Assembly: GCA_026707745.1 (NCBI GenBank)
Contig: JAPOWG010000080.1
Coordinates: 1-50,107, forward strand
Direction of reading: 5' to 3'
DNA length: 50,107 bases
Origin: Chloroflexota bacterium
GTDB lineage: Bacteria; Chloroflexota; Anaerolineae; Aggregatilineales; Phototrophicaceae
Notes under the pieces: model-generated
Database searches by the model: none
What the model saw: the letters and a program-made list of their open reading frames with translations, nothing else
Told to the model about the DNA's origin: nothing
In this document: positions 25,553-34,260 of the stretch, in pieces
Numbering within the stretch: the first letter of the stretch is position 1
Layout: each line of letters opens with the position of its first letter
Made by a program: the position numbers and the translations under genes

Positions 25553-26281
25553 TCAGAGCTTTTGGATGACCAGGAAATGCGACAATGCCCAGGTATCCAA
25601 GGGCGTGCCCTCGCATCTGTGAAGCAAGTCGCGCATGATCCGGGCCGGCACCCCCAAGCGCGCGATGATATTGTCGTATCCGCCATAAACGCGAGAATGA
25701 TGCAGCAGCTCGACGGGAGAACTGTCGAAGAGCCCCCGAATGCCGGCGGCTGAGTAGGCGCGCACGTGCGGCGCCAGCCGGTTACGCCATCGGTCCGGCA
25801 AATAATTGATCAGCGGCGTGTTACCGAAATGATAGTCTCCCCGCCAATAGTGGCCATGAGTTTCGCAGGGATACCAGCGATTGGGGCAAAACATGACGAT
25901 TCGGCCGCCCGGCTTGAGGACGCGAACCAATTCTTGCGCCGAGCGTCTGTCGTCATCAACATGTTCGATGACTTCGTGAGAAAGCACAATGTCATAGACA
26001 TTGTCGCGAAAAGGGATGTTTTCCCCGGCAGCGACAACTGAATGCGGGATCGCTTGCCCGGTTGCGCGTACCCGGTCGTACTCAATGTCAAAGGCATCAA
26101 CCGAAGCGGAATAGCGGCGCTTGATCCGGTGGGCGTACATGCCGACGCCAGAGCCCGCAACCAGTACCCGCGCCCCTTCCAGGCGTGTCCATGCGGCGAT
26201 CATCTGCAGGCGCCGTTCCTGGCCGGCGCGCCAAACATAACTCGGCTCGCCGCGAAGGGCCGCCAAATCGGAAAAAGTCAT
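25553..26281 (-). CDS. Class I SAM-dependent methyltransferase
   Basis: The 242-residue protein has motif I as VLVAGSGVGMYAHRIK and the acidic motif II VDAFDIEYDRV. AAGENIPFRDNVYDIVLSHEVIEHVDD and the post-motif LKPGGRIVMFCPN follow, as in Methyltransf_11 proteins. The C-terminal segment (RVYGGYDNIIARLGVPARI) may bind the substrate, often a lipid or sugar. It ends a run of genes from the ABC transporter with a 20-bp gap after the cytochrome gene. The substrate is unknown. Confidence 0.88.
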   Translation of the reverse strand: MTFSDLAALRGEPSYVWRAGQERRLQMIAAWTRLEGARVLVAGSGVGMYAHRIKRRYSASVDAFDIEYDRVRATGQAIPHSVVAAGENIPFRDNVYDIVLSHEVIEHVDDDRRSAQELVRVLKPGGRIVMFCPNRWYPCETHGHYWRGDYHFGNTPLINYLPDRWRNRLAPHVRAYSAAGIRGLFDSSPVELLHHSRVYGGYDNIIARLGVPARIMRDLLHRCEGTPLDTWALSHFLVIQKL

Positions 26282-26301
26282 CGCCTATGCATCCGCTGGA
26301 A

Positions 26302-26802
26302 TCAGCTGGTCCCCGCCAAAGAGACCAGGTATTGATAGAGATTGCGCGAACCGCTATTGCTCAAACGGTCGGTGGAGTACTGATGGTCGGTTCCCAATTC
26401 GCCGCCAGTGCGGACGAAGGTAATAAAGTCGTCTTCCGACATCGCGAAATCCTGTATGCCGCCCGCCTTGTCCGTGCCTTGGCCTTCGGCCCCATGACAA
26501 GACCCGCATGCCAGCGCCTGGTAACGCCCCAGGCCTCGTTCGACCTTTTTCGGATCCAATGTGATCGCGGCTTCAGCAGCATCATCAGCCGATGCCTCCG
26601 ACTCGCCAGACCCGTCGCTGGTTCGTTCAAATACAGGCGCCTTGGTAGGCTCAACAAATGCGAAGGTCGGGAAAGGCGTATGAGTCGGCGGTGAATCCGT
26701 GGGTTTCGCTGTTGGTTGGACGCCGCCAGCGCCACAGGAGACCGACAGGATCAAAACTATTGTCAGCCACCAGAGCAGGCAAAAACGAGACAGCGCGGTC
26801 AT
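26302..26802 (-). CDS. Cytochrome c lipoprotein
   Basis: The 166-residue protein starts with a lipoprotein signal (WWLTIVLILSVSC, lipid-attachment Cys23) and a Pro/Thr-rich tether. The haem-binding motif CGSCH lies at residues 99-103 (ALACGSCHGAEGQGTDKAGG). The remaining 60 residues fit a small class I cytochrome c, with SGSRNLYQYLVSL as the C-terminal helix; FAM may supply the methionine ligand. It would be anchored outside the membrane and shuttle electrons. It lies 12 bp from the permease gene, an odd partner for a peptide transporter. Confidence 0.88.
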   Translation of the reverse strand: MTALSRFCLLWWLTIVLILSVSCGAGGVQPTAKPTDSPPTHTPFPTFAFVEPTKAPVFERTSDGSGESEASADDAAEAAITLDPKKVERGLGRYQALACGSCHGAEGQGTDKAGGIQDFAMSEDDFITFVRTGGELGTDHQYSTDRLSNSGSRNLYQYLVSLAGTS

Positions 26803-26814
26803 TCAAACCTCCGT

Positions 26815-27732
26815 CTAGTCGCCGCGTGACGGGTCCAAGGCTTCTTGCAAGCCGTCCCCCACGAAGGAAAAGCTCAACATCGTCAAGGCCACCAGCAGGG
26901 TCGGGAAAAGGGCCAGGTGATAGTCGACAACAACTGTGGACGACTTCACACTTCCGCCAACCATTTTACCCCAACTTGCGGTCGGTTCCGTAATGCCAAT
27001 ACCCAAAAAGCTCAATCCGGCTTCGGCGAATATCGCCAGCGGCACTGCAAAGGTAAATGAGACCAGAAGCGGCGTCAGCGAGTTTCGCAAGATATGCCGG
27101 GCGATGATCTGTAGCTCCGACGCGCCCACAGCCCGGGCTGCCAAGACAAATTCGGTCTCGCGATACTTGAGGAATTGCGCCCGCGCGATACGCGCCGGTT
27201 CGATCCAGGAAGTGATTGCGAGCACGAAGATGACATTGCCTAATCCGGCGCCGGTAATGCTGATCAAGAACATGGCGAAGAGCAAGGGGGGGACCGCCGT
27301 TGCGACCTCGATGACGCGCAGGATAGCGAAATCCCAGTGACCGCCGCGGTACCCGGCGATTGCGCCCAGCGGCACGGCAAATCCAAAAGAGATGAGCGGC
27401 GCCAATAGACCGACAAATAGCGACGTGCGCGCGCCGTAAATGAGCCGCGTCATGAAGTCGCGCCCGACGCCGTCTCCGCCAAGAAAATGATTAGGATCTT
27501 GAAAGGGTCCGAGCCGTACTATCGAAAAGTCAACTTCGTTCAGCCCGTAGGGCGCGATAATATCCGCCAGCAAGGCCACCAGCAACAAAAGGACGAGCAG
27601 AACCAGACCTATCATTGCCAGTCTGTTCTGAAGAAAACGGCGAAAGGCGTCGCGAAAGAGCGAGCGCTGCTCCAGCCCTTCCCGCAAGTCAAGCGCCGGA
27701 CGAGAGGAATCGGCTTGTCGCTGCCGGCGCAT
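26815..27732 (-). CDS. ABC transporter permease, OppC/DppC type
   Basis: The 305-residue protein has an N-terminal cytoplasmic segment with FRDAFRRFLQNRLAMIGLVLL, the OppC_N signature, then the first membrane helix. The binding-protein-dependent permease core follows with the coupling loop YRETEFVLAARAVGASELQIIARHILRNSLTPLL. It ends with FVGDGLQEALDPS, the usual DppC finish. It forms half of the channel for peptides, nickel or glycosides, together with the OppB-type permease 5 bp upstream. Confidence 0.93.
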   Translation of the reverse strand: MRRQRQADSSRPALDLREGLEQRSLFRDAFRRFLQNRLAMIGLVLLVLLLLVALLADIIAPYGLNEVDFSIVRLGPFQDPNHFLGGDGVGRDFMTRLIYGARTSLFVGLLAPLISFGFAVPLGAIAGYRGGHWDFAILRVIEVATAVPPLLFAMFLISITGAGLGNVIFVLAITSWIEPARIARAQFLKYRETEFVLAARAVGASELQIIARHILRNSLTPLLVSFTFAVPLAIFAEAGLSFLGIGITEPTASWGKMVGGSVKSSTVVVDYHLALFPTLLVALTMLSFSFVGDGLQEALDPSRGD

Positions 27733-27737
27733 CAGAC

Positions 27738-28709
27738 CTAGGCTCCCTGTCGCTCGCCCAGCCGGATGCGGGGGTCTATCACCGTGTACAAGACATCCGT
27801 GACAAGGTAAGTGAGTCCCCAGAGCAAGGCGATCAAGAGAACAAGTCCCATAATCATAGGATAATCGCGATTGAATATGCTCGTCACAAAAAACTTTCCC
27901 AAGCCCGGAACGCCATAAACCACCTCAATGAAAAGCGAGCCGGTCAACAGGTTGGGTATTTGCGGCAAGAGCACCGTGATCATGGGGATGAGCGCATTGC
28001 GCAGGACATGGCGCAGCAAGATCTTGCGCTCCGACAAGCCCTTCGAGCGGGCTGTGCGGACAAAGTCCGCCTTCAGCACATCTGTGAAGCTGGAGCGCGT
28101 ATAGCGCGAAACCAGCGCCAGCGGCGCGAGCGCGTATGTCACGACCGGCAGAATATAGTCCCAGGAGAGGATGGCCGCGCCGTCGGCGGTGAGCGGCCCG
28201 ACGATCCACTTGCTCTCGGCGCCCCAGCCATTTTGGAACCCGAAGATCAGCAGGAACCAGGTGGCGATGATGAAATTCGGCACCGCAATGCCCGCTGTCG
28301 CGATAAATGTCACCAGATTGTCAATGATGCCGTTGTGATAATAGGCCGCCACGATGCCGAGGAATATGCCCAGGCCAAAAGACAGAAGAATCGTGTAAAG
28401 CCCCAGTTGAAAGGTGACGGGCCAAATACGCGCGATTAGCTCGGTCACGGGCGGATTGCCGGCGACGGAGAATGAATTGCCAAAATCCAGTTGCAGGGCG
28501 CTGGTCAGATAGTTGAGGTAGCGAAGGTGTACCGGCTTGTCGAGACCATATTTGCGCTCCAGGTTTTCCAATGCCGCGCCGGAGTATCCGCGTTCCGCCA
28601 GCGTGAATGGACCGCCGGGAACAAGATTCATCAAAACAAAGACAATTACTGAAACGACAAAAAGGACGAAAGCCAGCGATAAGAGCCGACGCAAGATGTA
28701 ACCGATCAT
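27738..28709 (-). CDS. ABC transporter permease, OppB/DppB type
   Basis: The 323-residue protein starts MIGYILRRLLSLAFVLFVVS, typical of DppB. It carries NLVPGGPF, GLDKPVHLRYLNYL, and the coupling loop LKADFVRTARSKGLSERKILLRHVLRNALIPM. It ends VLYTVIDPRIRLG. It is the channel partner of the OppC-type permease. A terminator-like hairpin separates it from the binding-protein gene, so it should be made in smaller amounts. Confidence 0.93.
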   Translation of the reverse strand: MIGYILRRLLSLAFVLFVVSVIVFVLMNLVPGGPFTLAERGYSGAALENLERKYGLDKPVHLRYLNYLTSALQLDFGNSFSVAGNPPVTELIARIWPVTFQLGLYTILLSFGLGIFLGIVAAYYHNGIIDNLVTFIATAGIAVPNFIIATWFLLIFGFQNGWGAESKWIVGPLTADGAAILSWDYILPVVTYALAPLALVSRYTRSSFTDVLKADFVRTARSKGLSERKILLRHVLRNALIPMITVLLPQIPNLLTGSLFIEVVYGVPGLGKFFVTSIFNRDYPMIMGLVLLIALLWGLTYLVTDVLYTVIDPRIRLGERQGA

Positions 28710-28775
28710 GAAGCGGACTCGCCCTAGTCAATGAGAATGCTGCGCTGGATCGTGGGATTGGCGCTATCCGAGCGG

Positions 28776-28808
28776 GGAAAAACGAAGGGCGGGCACTTGA
28801 CCCGCCCT
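28776..28808 (-). terminator. Attenuating hairpin between binding-protein and permease genes
   Basis: On the minus strand AGGGCGGG pairs with CCCGCCCT (8 bp, 7-nt loop) followed by TCGTTTTT. It lies 26 bp after the binding-protein stop. A leaky terminator here would give more binding protein than permease. Confidence 0.65.
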
Positions 28809-28834
28809 CGGGTTTATCCGCAAGCGATCAACGC

Positions 28835-30574
28835 TTAGTCATTGCGGTGCGTATCGTAGTTCATGACATCTTCGGTGATGTAATACTGGCCCCAGCAATG
28901 CTCGTTGCCCCAGTGGGTCGTAGCCAAGCCCTGTCGATCCGGCTCCCAGCAGTTGCCGGTGGCATTCATGTAAGGCTGCCACAGATCACCTTGAATCCGG
29001 TGTACCAGGAAGATACCGCCGACGTCTTCCACCATGATGCGTTCGGCTTCTTGGTACATGGCGATACGCTCGGCAGGGTCGCCCGTGAAGGAATTCGCCT
29101 CGCGAACCAGGTTGTCGAAGGCCTCGTTGCGCCAGGAGTGACGACCCGTGGAGACCCAGACACCCATCATATTGGCGGGATCCAAGTAGTCCATGCCATA
29201 GGAGACGCCGCCGAATTGCAGCGTGGTCGGGCGTTCGAGCAGGCGCGTCATGTAGTCCTGGAATTCCAGATTGTTGACGGTAATTTCGACATTGAGGCAT
29301 TGGCTGATGGACGCGGCCGCAGCGATGAACCAGTCCTGAATGAAAGACGATTCGCCTCGCAGCGCCAATTCCGTCGCCGGGAAACCCTCGCCGCCAGCAT
29401 AACCTGCATCCGCCAGCAGCGCTTGCGCCGCTTCGCAGTCATAGTCCTGGATGTCCTGCAAGCCGGCGCTATTTGATGCCGGGAAGCCAGGCGCCAGGAA
29501 GGAATAAGCCGGGATGCCGACTGTCGTGCCGACCACGTTCTCGACGATCGACTCGCGGTCAAGCGCCTTGGCAAACGCCAGGCGAACGTTGACATCGCTG
29601 AAGGGTTCGGTGAAGGTGTCCATCAAGAGATAATCGGTGCGGAAGTCGCCGGCGTGTTGGCGATAATTCTGCGACATGACCTCATCAGCGAAGATCACGT
29701 CAAAATCAGCCGGGCTGAGCAAGGATTGGTGCACCTGGTCAATTTCGTGGTCTTGGAAAGCCAGGAAGCTGCTGTTCAGCATATCGCCATAGACGAATTC
29801 CATGCGGCGGAGCCAGGGCATGCGCGGACCGACATAATCCGGATTCGCTTCCAAGACGGCGTGGCTGCCGGGCACAAACTCACGCAGGATGAAGGGACCG
29901 GCGGATACGTGCGTCTCTGGATCCAGAATGTACTCGGGACCGATCTCCGTCAGCGCCTTGGCTTGCATGGGCGGCCAGAAGAAGAAGGTCGCCGGCAAGG
30001 GCGGGAACGGCACTTGCGTGGTTACCGCGAGCGTATTGTCATCGACAGCTTCCAGGCCGATCTCAGCCGGCGGGATCTCGCCGGCGACAGCTTCGTCCCA
30101 TCCGTCAATGATACCCAGCCATAGCCAAACGAAGTCGTAAGCGTGATCGGGATCAGCCATGAAGCGCCAGCTTTCCACCCAATCATGGGCGGTGACGGGG
30201 GTGCCGTCGCTCCAGATCTGGTCGCCCCGCAAGTTGAAGGTCCAGGTGAGACCATCCTCGGAAACGGACCAGCTTGTGGCCGCCGAGGGGATGATCTCCA
30301 TATTGTTGTTGAGTACTACCAATGAATCCGAAAATTTGTCGAAGGCGCCTGTGCTGCAAATGCGCGAATAAACCGTGACGATAGACGACAAAGAGGTTTC
30401 TTGGCGCGCCGAGTCGCACAGGTTGCGATAGACTTGCATGTCGTATGGCGCTGCGTCCGCCGGCAATTCTCGTCCAAAAACATCCACGTTGTCTTGGGCG
30501 AATGCCGCCGGCATCGACGCCATGAACAGCGACAATACAAGCAACGGAGCTATGAAGATCAGTCTTCTTGACAT
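28835..30574 (-). CDS. ABC transporter substrate-binding protein, family 5 (peptide/oligosaccharide)
   Basis: The 579-residue protein has a signal peptide (MSRRLIFIAPLLVLSLFMAS, cleavage after AFA). Family-5 features are PSAATSWSVSEDGLTWTFNLRGDQIWSDGTPVTAHDWVESW, RLAFAKALDRESIV, and the C-terminal YQEAERIMVEDVGGIFLVHR. It would capture a peptide or an oligosaccharide outside the cell for the OppB/OppC channel. GAGGA precedes the ATG. No ATPase gene of this transporter is in the operon. Confidence 0.93.
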   Translation of the reverse strand: MSRRLIFIAPLLVLSLFMASMPAAFAQDNVDVFGRELPADAAPYDMQVYRNLCDSARQETSLSSIVTVYSRICSTGAFDKFSDSLVVLNNNMEIIPSAATSWSVSEDGLTWTFNLRGDQIWSDGTPVTAHDWVESWRFMADPDHAYDFVWLWLGIIDGWDEAVAGEIPPAEIGLEAVDDNTLAVTTQVPFPPLPATFFFWPPMQAKALTEIGPEYILDPETHVSAGPFILREFVPGSHAVLEANPDYVGPRMPWLRRMEFVYGDMLNSSFLAFQDHEIDQVHQSLLSPADFDVIFADEVMSQNYRQHAGDFRTDYLLMDTFTEPFSDVNVRLAFAKALDRESIVENVVGTTVGIPAYSFLAPGFPASNSAGLQDIQDYDCEAAQALLADAGYAGGEGFPATELALRGESSFIQDWFIAAAASISQCLNVEITVNNLEFQDYMTRLLERPTTLQFGGVSYGMDYLDPANMMGVWVSTGRHSWRNEAFDNLVREANSFTGDPAERIAMYQEAERIMVEDVGGIFLVHRIQGDLWQPYMNATGNCWEPDRQGLATTHWGNEHCWGQYYITEDVMNYDTHRND

Positions 30575-30633
30575 TAAGCGTCCTCTCTACGATATACCGC
30601 TATCAGATATGACAACCGCGATTGTCCCAAGGC

Positions 30634-30662
30634 ATTATAGGGATGCGCGAATGATGATGCAA
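30634..30662 (-). promoter_or_regulatory. Promoter of the peptide-transport operon
   Basis: On the minus strand TTGCAT (30662-30657), exactly 17 bp, then a perfect TATAAT (30639-30634). The leader to the start codon at 30574 would be about 50 nt. Confidence 0.7.
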
Positions 30663-30916
30663 TATACGCTTTCCGGCTCGCTGACGGGCGATAGCGCTTA
30701 GCCGCCCTTTTGTCCATAAGGGCGCGCAGCTTTTCATCAAGCTCATCAGCACCAAAATCTGTATTTCTTATGGTGATTTTCGGGCGACCTTCGGCGTCCT
30801 CGGCGGTATAAGAAAAATCTGATGCGATTGCTCTGCCCACCCTTTTATCGGGATTGCAAAACCGATACACTGCACAGCGGATTGCAAAGACAAGTGAAAC
30901 GCGAAGAGGACTAAAT

Positions 30917-32095
30917 ATGCCGAGCATTACCAAGCTTGCAGGACGTATCGCCAAATCGCCGACGATCGCCATGAATGATAAAGCCAAGCAGTTGGCGGCC
31001 GAGGGCCACTCTGTCATTGGATTGGCGGGCGGCGAACCGGATTTTGATACGCCGGCTCATATTGTCGAAGCGGGCATGAAGGCGATCCGCGATGGCGAAA
31101 CCCGCTACGCCGCACCATCAAAAGGCATAGGACCGCTCTTGGAGGCGATAGCCGCAAAAATGGAGCGCGACAACAATGTTAGCGTTGATCCGATGAGTGA
31201 CATCATCGTCACGCCGGGCGGCAAGCTGGCGCTGTTTCTGGCATTAAAGGCCATGTTGGATCCAGGCGACGAGGTCTTGATCCCGGCGCCCTACTGGGTC
31301 AGCTATCCGTCGATCGTCACCATGGTCGGTGGCGTGCCGGTGACAGTAGCGACGAGCAGCGACGATGGCTATCGTTTGCGCCTGGAGGACTTGCGCGGGT
31401 TCGTCACAGCCAAAACCAAAGCGATCATCATCAACTCTCCTTGCAATCCAACCGGGCATATGCTGTCGTCGGACGAGATTGAAGGCATCGCTACGCTGGC
31501 GACGGAAGCCGATCTTTACGTCATTTCGGACGAAATCTATGAAAAGCTCAATTTCGACGGCCGTCCGGCTGTTTCACTGGCGTCCCTTCCTGATATCAGC
31601 GATCGCGTCGTAGTTATCAACGGCATGTCAAAAGCCTATGCGATGACCGGATGGCGGCTGGGCTGGCTGGCGGGTCCAACCGCGCTTATCGGCGCCGCAG
31701 GCAAGTTCAATTCCCAGACTGCGACTTCGGCGGCTACGTTTACCCAGCACGCGGCTGTAGCCGCGCTGAACGGTCCCCAGGAATGCGTCGAGATGATGCG
31801 GCAATCTTATCAGGAACGTCGTGACTTCATGGTGAATTCCTTCAATAATATCGAAAACATGTCTTGCCCGGACATTGAAGGGGCATTTTATGCCTTCCCC
31901 AAAGTTGACAATACCAGCAAGAGCAGCGAGGAAGTAGCGTCCTTAATCCTCGATAAAGCCGTGGTGGTAGGCGTGCCTGGCAGCGCCTTCGGGATCAGCA
32001 AAGACGCTCATATTCGTTTCTCTTTCGCGGAAGATCTTAACCTGCTCACAGAGGCAGTTGAGCGGATCCGCGGCATCGCCGATCAGTTGGCTTAG
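30917..32095 (+). CDS. Class I aminotransferase (aspartate aminotransferase-like)
   Basis: The 392-residue PLP enzyme has GLAGGEPDFDTPAHI near the N-terminus, NSPCNPTG, and the Schiff-base lysine Lys239 in SKAYAMTGWRLGW. The C-terminal HIRFSFAEDLNLLTEAVERI contains the substrate-carboxylate Arg. This matches the AspC/AspAT type Ib group common in Gram-positives, cyanobacteria and Chloroflexota. It moves an amino group between aspartate or aromatic amino acids and 2-oxoglutarate. The start at 30917 is supported by GAGGA 7 nt upstream; a longer frame to 30854 lacks resemblance. Confidence 0.93.
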   Translation: MPSITKLAGRIAKSPTIAMNDKAKQLAAEGHSVIGLAGGEPDFDTPAHIVEAGMKAIRDGETRYAAPSKGIGPLLEAIAAKMERDNNVSVDPMSDIIVTPGGKLALFLALKAMLDPGDEVLIPAPYWVSYPSIVTMVGGVPVTVATSSDDGYRLRLEDLRGFVTAKTKAIIINSPCNPTGHMLSSDEIEGIATLATEADLYVISDEIYEKLNFDGRPAVSLASLPDISDRVVVINGMSKAYAMTGWRLGWLAGPTALIGAAGKFNSQTATSAATFTQHAAVAALNGPQECVEMMRQSYQERRDFMVNSFNNIENMSCPDIEGAFYAFPKVDNTSKSSEEVASLILDKAVVVGVPGSAFGISKDAHIRFSFAEDLNLLTEAVERIRGIADQLA

Positions 32096-32125
32096 GCAAA
32101 TTTCGCGCAGCGAAACGGTCAGCGC

Positions 32126-32932
32126 ATGGCGGGCAAAGCAAGCCGGGTTTGCTTTAGGCATTCGTTATTGACGCTGCTGCTGACGCTATCGGCCTGCAAC
32201 ATGCAGTTGAGAGCGCTGCCGGGCGCGATAGCCGAAGCGCCAGGCGCGGCTGTTCCAAGGTCCGGATGGACCGTTATCGCTCCAGGGCTGGAATGGCGCG
32301 AAATCACTCAAGATAAGGACCAACTGAGTCCGTTAAAGATATTGCGCATCGACCCCGGGAACTATGCCTTCCGCGCCAGATACAGTCCCGCCAAGCCGTA
32401 CAGCCTGGCTCAATGGCGCGCCCGCGAGCCCGAGGCCGCCGCAATCGTGAACGCCAATTTCTTCGACCCCTCATACAGGGCCTTGGGGCTCGTTACCAGT
32501 GATGGCGAGGCGCAGGGCTCTCCATATCTCGAGCGCGGCGGGAGCTTTATCGTCAATAAGGGCCAAGCAGCTGTCCGCGCAAATACCAGCATGTCGCAGC
32601 GCAATCTGGAATCCGCAGAACAAGCAATTCAGGGATTCCCGCTGCTTGTGGAGAAGGGCGAACAGGCTTATTTTGGTCAAGCAAAGCAAGAGCGCGCGCG
32701 GCGCACAGCCATCGCCGAAGACGAGGCCGGGAACATTCTGATCATTTCCGCGCCCCTTCTGGGACCGACGCTCGGCGATCTGAGCGCGTTCCTCGCGGAG
32801 AGCGACCTGGAAATCGTAACCGCATTCAACCTGGATGGCGGCGGTTCGACTTTGATGGCAGTACGCGACATCGACTATTTTCAGCCGTCGTTCGACGCGG
32901 TTCCGGCGATTCTCGCGGTTTACAAACGTTGA
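32126..32932 (+). CDS. Phosphodiester glycosidase family lipoprotein (NAGPA-like)
   Basis: The 268-residue protein has a lipoprotein signal with lipobox LTLSAC. The body carries the NAGPA/DUF2233 motifs AIVNANFFDP, RRTAIAEDEAGN, and FNLDGGGSTLMAV near the end. Relatives hydrolyse GlcNAc-1-phosphodiester bonds, as in sporulation or wall teichoic structures. It would sit on the outer face of the membrane. It lies 30 bp after the aminotransferase and might be read with it. A short hairpin (AAAGCAA/TTGCTTT) overlaps its first codons. Confidence 0.88.
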   Translation: MAGKASRVCFRHSLLTLLLTLSACNMQLRALPGAIAEAPGAAVPRSGWTVIAPGLEWREITQDKDQLSPLKILRIDPGNYAFRARYSPAKPYSLAQWRAREPEAAAIVNANFFDPSYRALGLVTSDGEAQGSPYLERGGSFIVNKGQAAVRANTSMSQRNLESAEQAIQGFPLLVEKGEQAYFGQAKQERARRTAIAEDEAGNILIISAPLLGPTLGDLSAFLAESDLEIVTAFNLDGGGSTLMAVRDIDYFQPSFDAVPAILAVYKR

Positions 32933-33349
32933 ACAAGGGCTCGCGGGGGTCGTCGAGAATCAAGTGGGATAGCTAATGAAAGGCTGCTAGAATACGTCCC
33001 GTCGCAAGTTCCGGGAATATACTTTATCCACACAAGCAGTTCCAAGTAAGTCATGCGCAAGCTGATCGGAAATCTGCAGCAAGAGTGGGCGAGCCACCGG
33101 ACTCTGTTGAAGAACTGCCTAGACCCTCACCCCAAACTCCTCTCCCATAAAGGGAGAGGGGCTTAAAGGGCTCAATACGGGTCACAAGACTCCCCTTCTC
33201 CCCTTGTGGGAGAAGGGGCCGGGGGATGAGGGGTGTATTTCAACAGGTTCCACCGGCTGGCCCGTACAAACTTGGTATTATTTTGGAATTCGCATTTAGA
33301 CGGCAGTTGTTCTCATCACTTACTTGAAAGTACTCAGGGGCCCTAACCC
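32933..33349. other. Gene-free gap with palindromic repeats
   Basis: No supported gene over 417 bp. A TAGAAT with a TGC extension at 32988 could be a -10 box. The two hairpins at 33134-33218 dominate the gap. Confidence 0.5.
33134..33218. repeat. Paired C-rich palindromes (REP-like)
   Basis: First hairpin: CCTCTCCC - ATAAA - GGGAGAGG (33139-33159), matching 13523-13553. Second: CCCCTTCTCCC - CTTGT - GGGAGAAGGGG (33192-33218), a perfect 11-bp stem. Both lie within a CCCTCACCCC ... GGATGAGGGG frame (33124 to 33233) that itself is an inverted repeat. Confidence 0.8.
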
Positions 33350-34237
33350 ATGCCAAAGTTGGCACAAGTCGCGACGGCGCGACAGGCACAGCTCAAGGAC
33401 GGCCGCCGGCTGGGGTTCGCCGAATTTGGCGATCCGTCAGGCAGGCCAGTCGTTTTGTTTCACGATCTTTGGGGCAACCGAAGCCTGCGCCACCCGGACG
33501 ATTCGATCCTGATGCGGCTTGGCATTCGCTTGATCGGCGTAGACCGCCCCGGCTACGGCATGTCAACACGCAAACCCGGCCGGGGCATGATGGACGTCGT
33601 CGACGATGTCATGTTGCTTTCCAAGGCGCTGCGATTGGAACGATTCTCGGTGCTCGGATATTCGGCGGGCGGTCCCTATGCCCTGGCTTGCGCTTATCGC
33701 TTTCCCGAAATCGTCCGAAGTTGCGCTGTCGTGAGCAGCCTGCCACCGATGGACAATCCATTGGGTTTCCAAGCGGTTCATCCTTACTATGCCAAAATGC
33801 TCCAGTTGGCAGGCGGCATGGAGCCTTTTTTCCGATGGTTGCTGCGGGGATTTTTTCTGCTTGACTCACAGCGCGATTCCGCTCAATACTTGCGAGAATT
33901 GGCCGCTTCGCTACCCAGAGTTGACCAGGAGGTCTTTGGAAATCTGGACTTTTTCGCCCTGCGCCGCAAGATGTGGGAAGAGATCCGCAGCAACGGCAGC
34001 GAAGCGATCGCCGATGAGATGGTCAGCCTGGTAAAGGCCTGGAGTTTTCATTTGCAGTCAATCCGGATCCAAGTGGATATCTGGTGGGGCGAGTCGGACA
34101 GATTCTCCTCGCCCATTGTTGGGCAACGAATGGCAGCAATGATTCCCGATTCCAGATTGCGCCTGGAAGGGCGCGCCGGCCATTTGATTCTCTTCACGCA
34201 TTGGCAGGCGATCCTTGAATCGCTGATCGCCTCCTAG
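33350..34237 (+). CDS. Alpha/beta hydrolase
   Basis: The 295-residue protein has the alpha/beta hydrolase fold: RPVVLFHDLWGN as the oxyanion strand, the nucleophile Ser105 in LGYSAGGPYALA, WWGESDRFSS carrying the likely Asp, and His in GRAGHLILFTHW. RLIGVDRPGYGMSTRKPGR is also typical. The usual HG of the oxyanion hole reads HD here. An esterase or lipase-like hydrolase is expected; the substrate is unknown. AGGGG lies upstream of the ATG. It converges with aspartate kinase. Confidence 0.88.
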   Translation: MPKLAQVATARQAQLKDGRRLGFAEFGDPSGRPVVLFHDLWGNRSLRHPDDSILMRLGIRLIGVDRPGYGMSTRKPGRGMMDVVDDVMLLSKALRLERFSVLGYSAGGPYALACAYRFPEIVRSCAVVSSLPPMDNPLGFQAVHPYYAKMLQLAGGMEPFFRWLLRGFFLLDSQRDSAQYLRELAASLPRVDQEVFGNLDFFALRRKMWEEIRSNGSEAIADEMVSLVKAWSFHLQSIRIQVDIWWGESDRFSSPIVGQRMAAMIPDSRLRLEGRAGHLILFTHWQAILESLIAS

Positions 34238-34260
34238 CAATTTCGCGTTTCTCCACCGGC

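Noticed and set aside
30574..31017. A 147-codon minus-strand frame between the transporter and the aminotransferase genes
   Set aside because: Half of it is antisense to the aminotransferase, the transporter promoter lies inside it, and no ribosome site or family motif is visible. The stretch YTAEDAEGRPKI might be a gene remnant, but this cannot be supported.
33053..33166. Short frame starting MRKLIGNLQQEW
   Set aside because: It has no clear ribosome site and runs into the palindromic repeat; it cannot be distinguished from chance.
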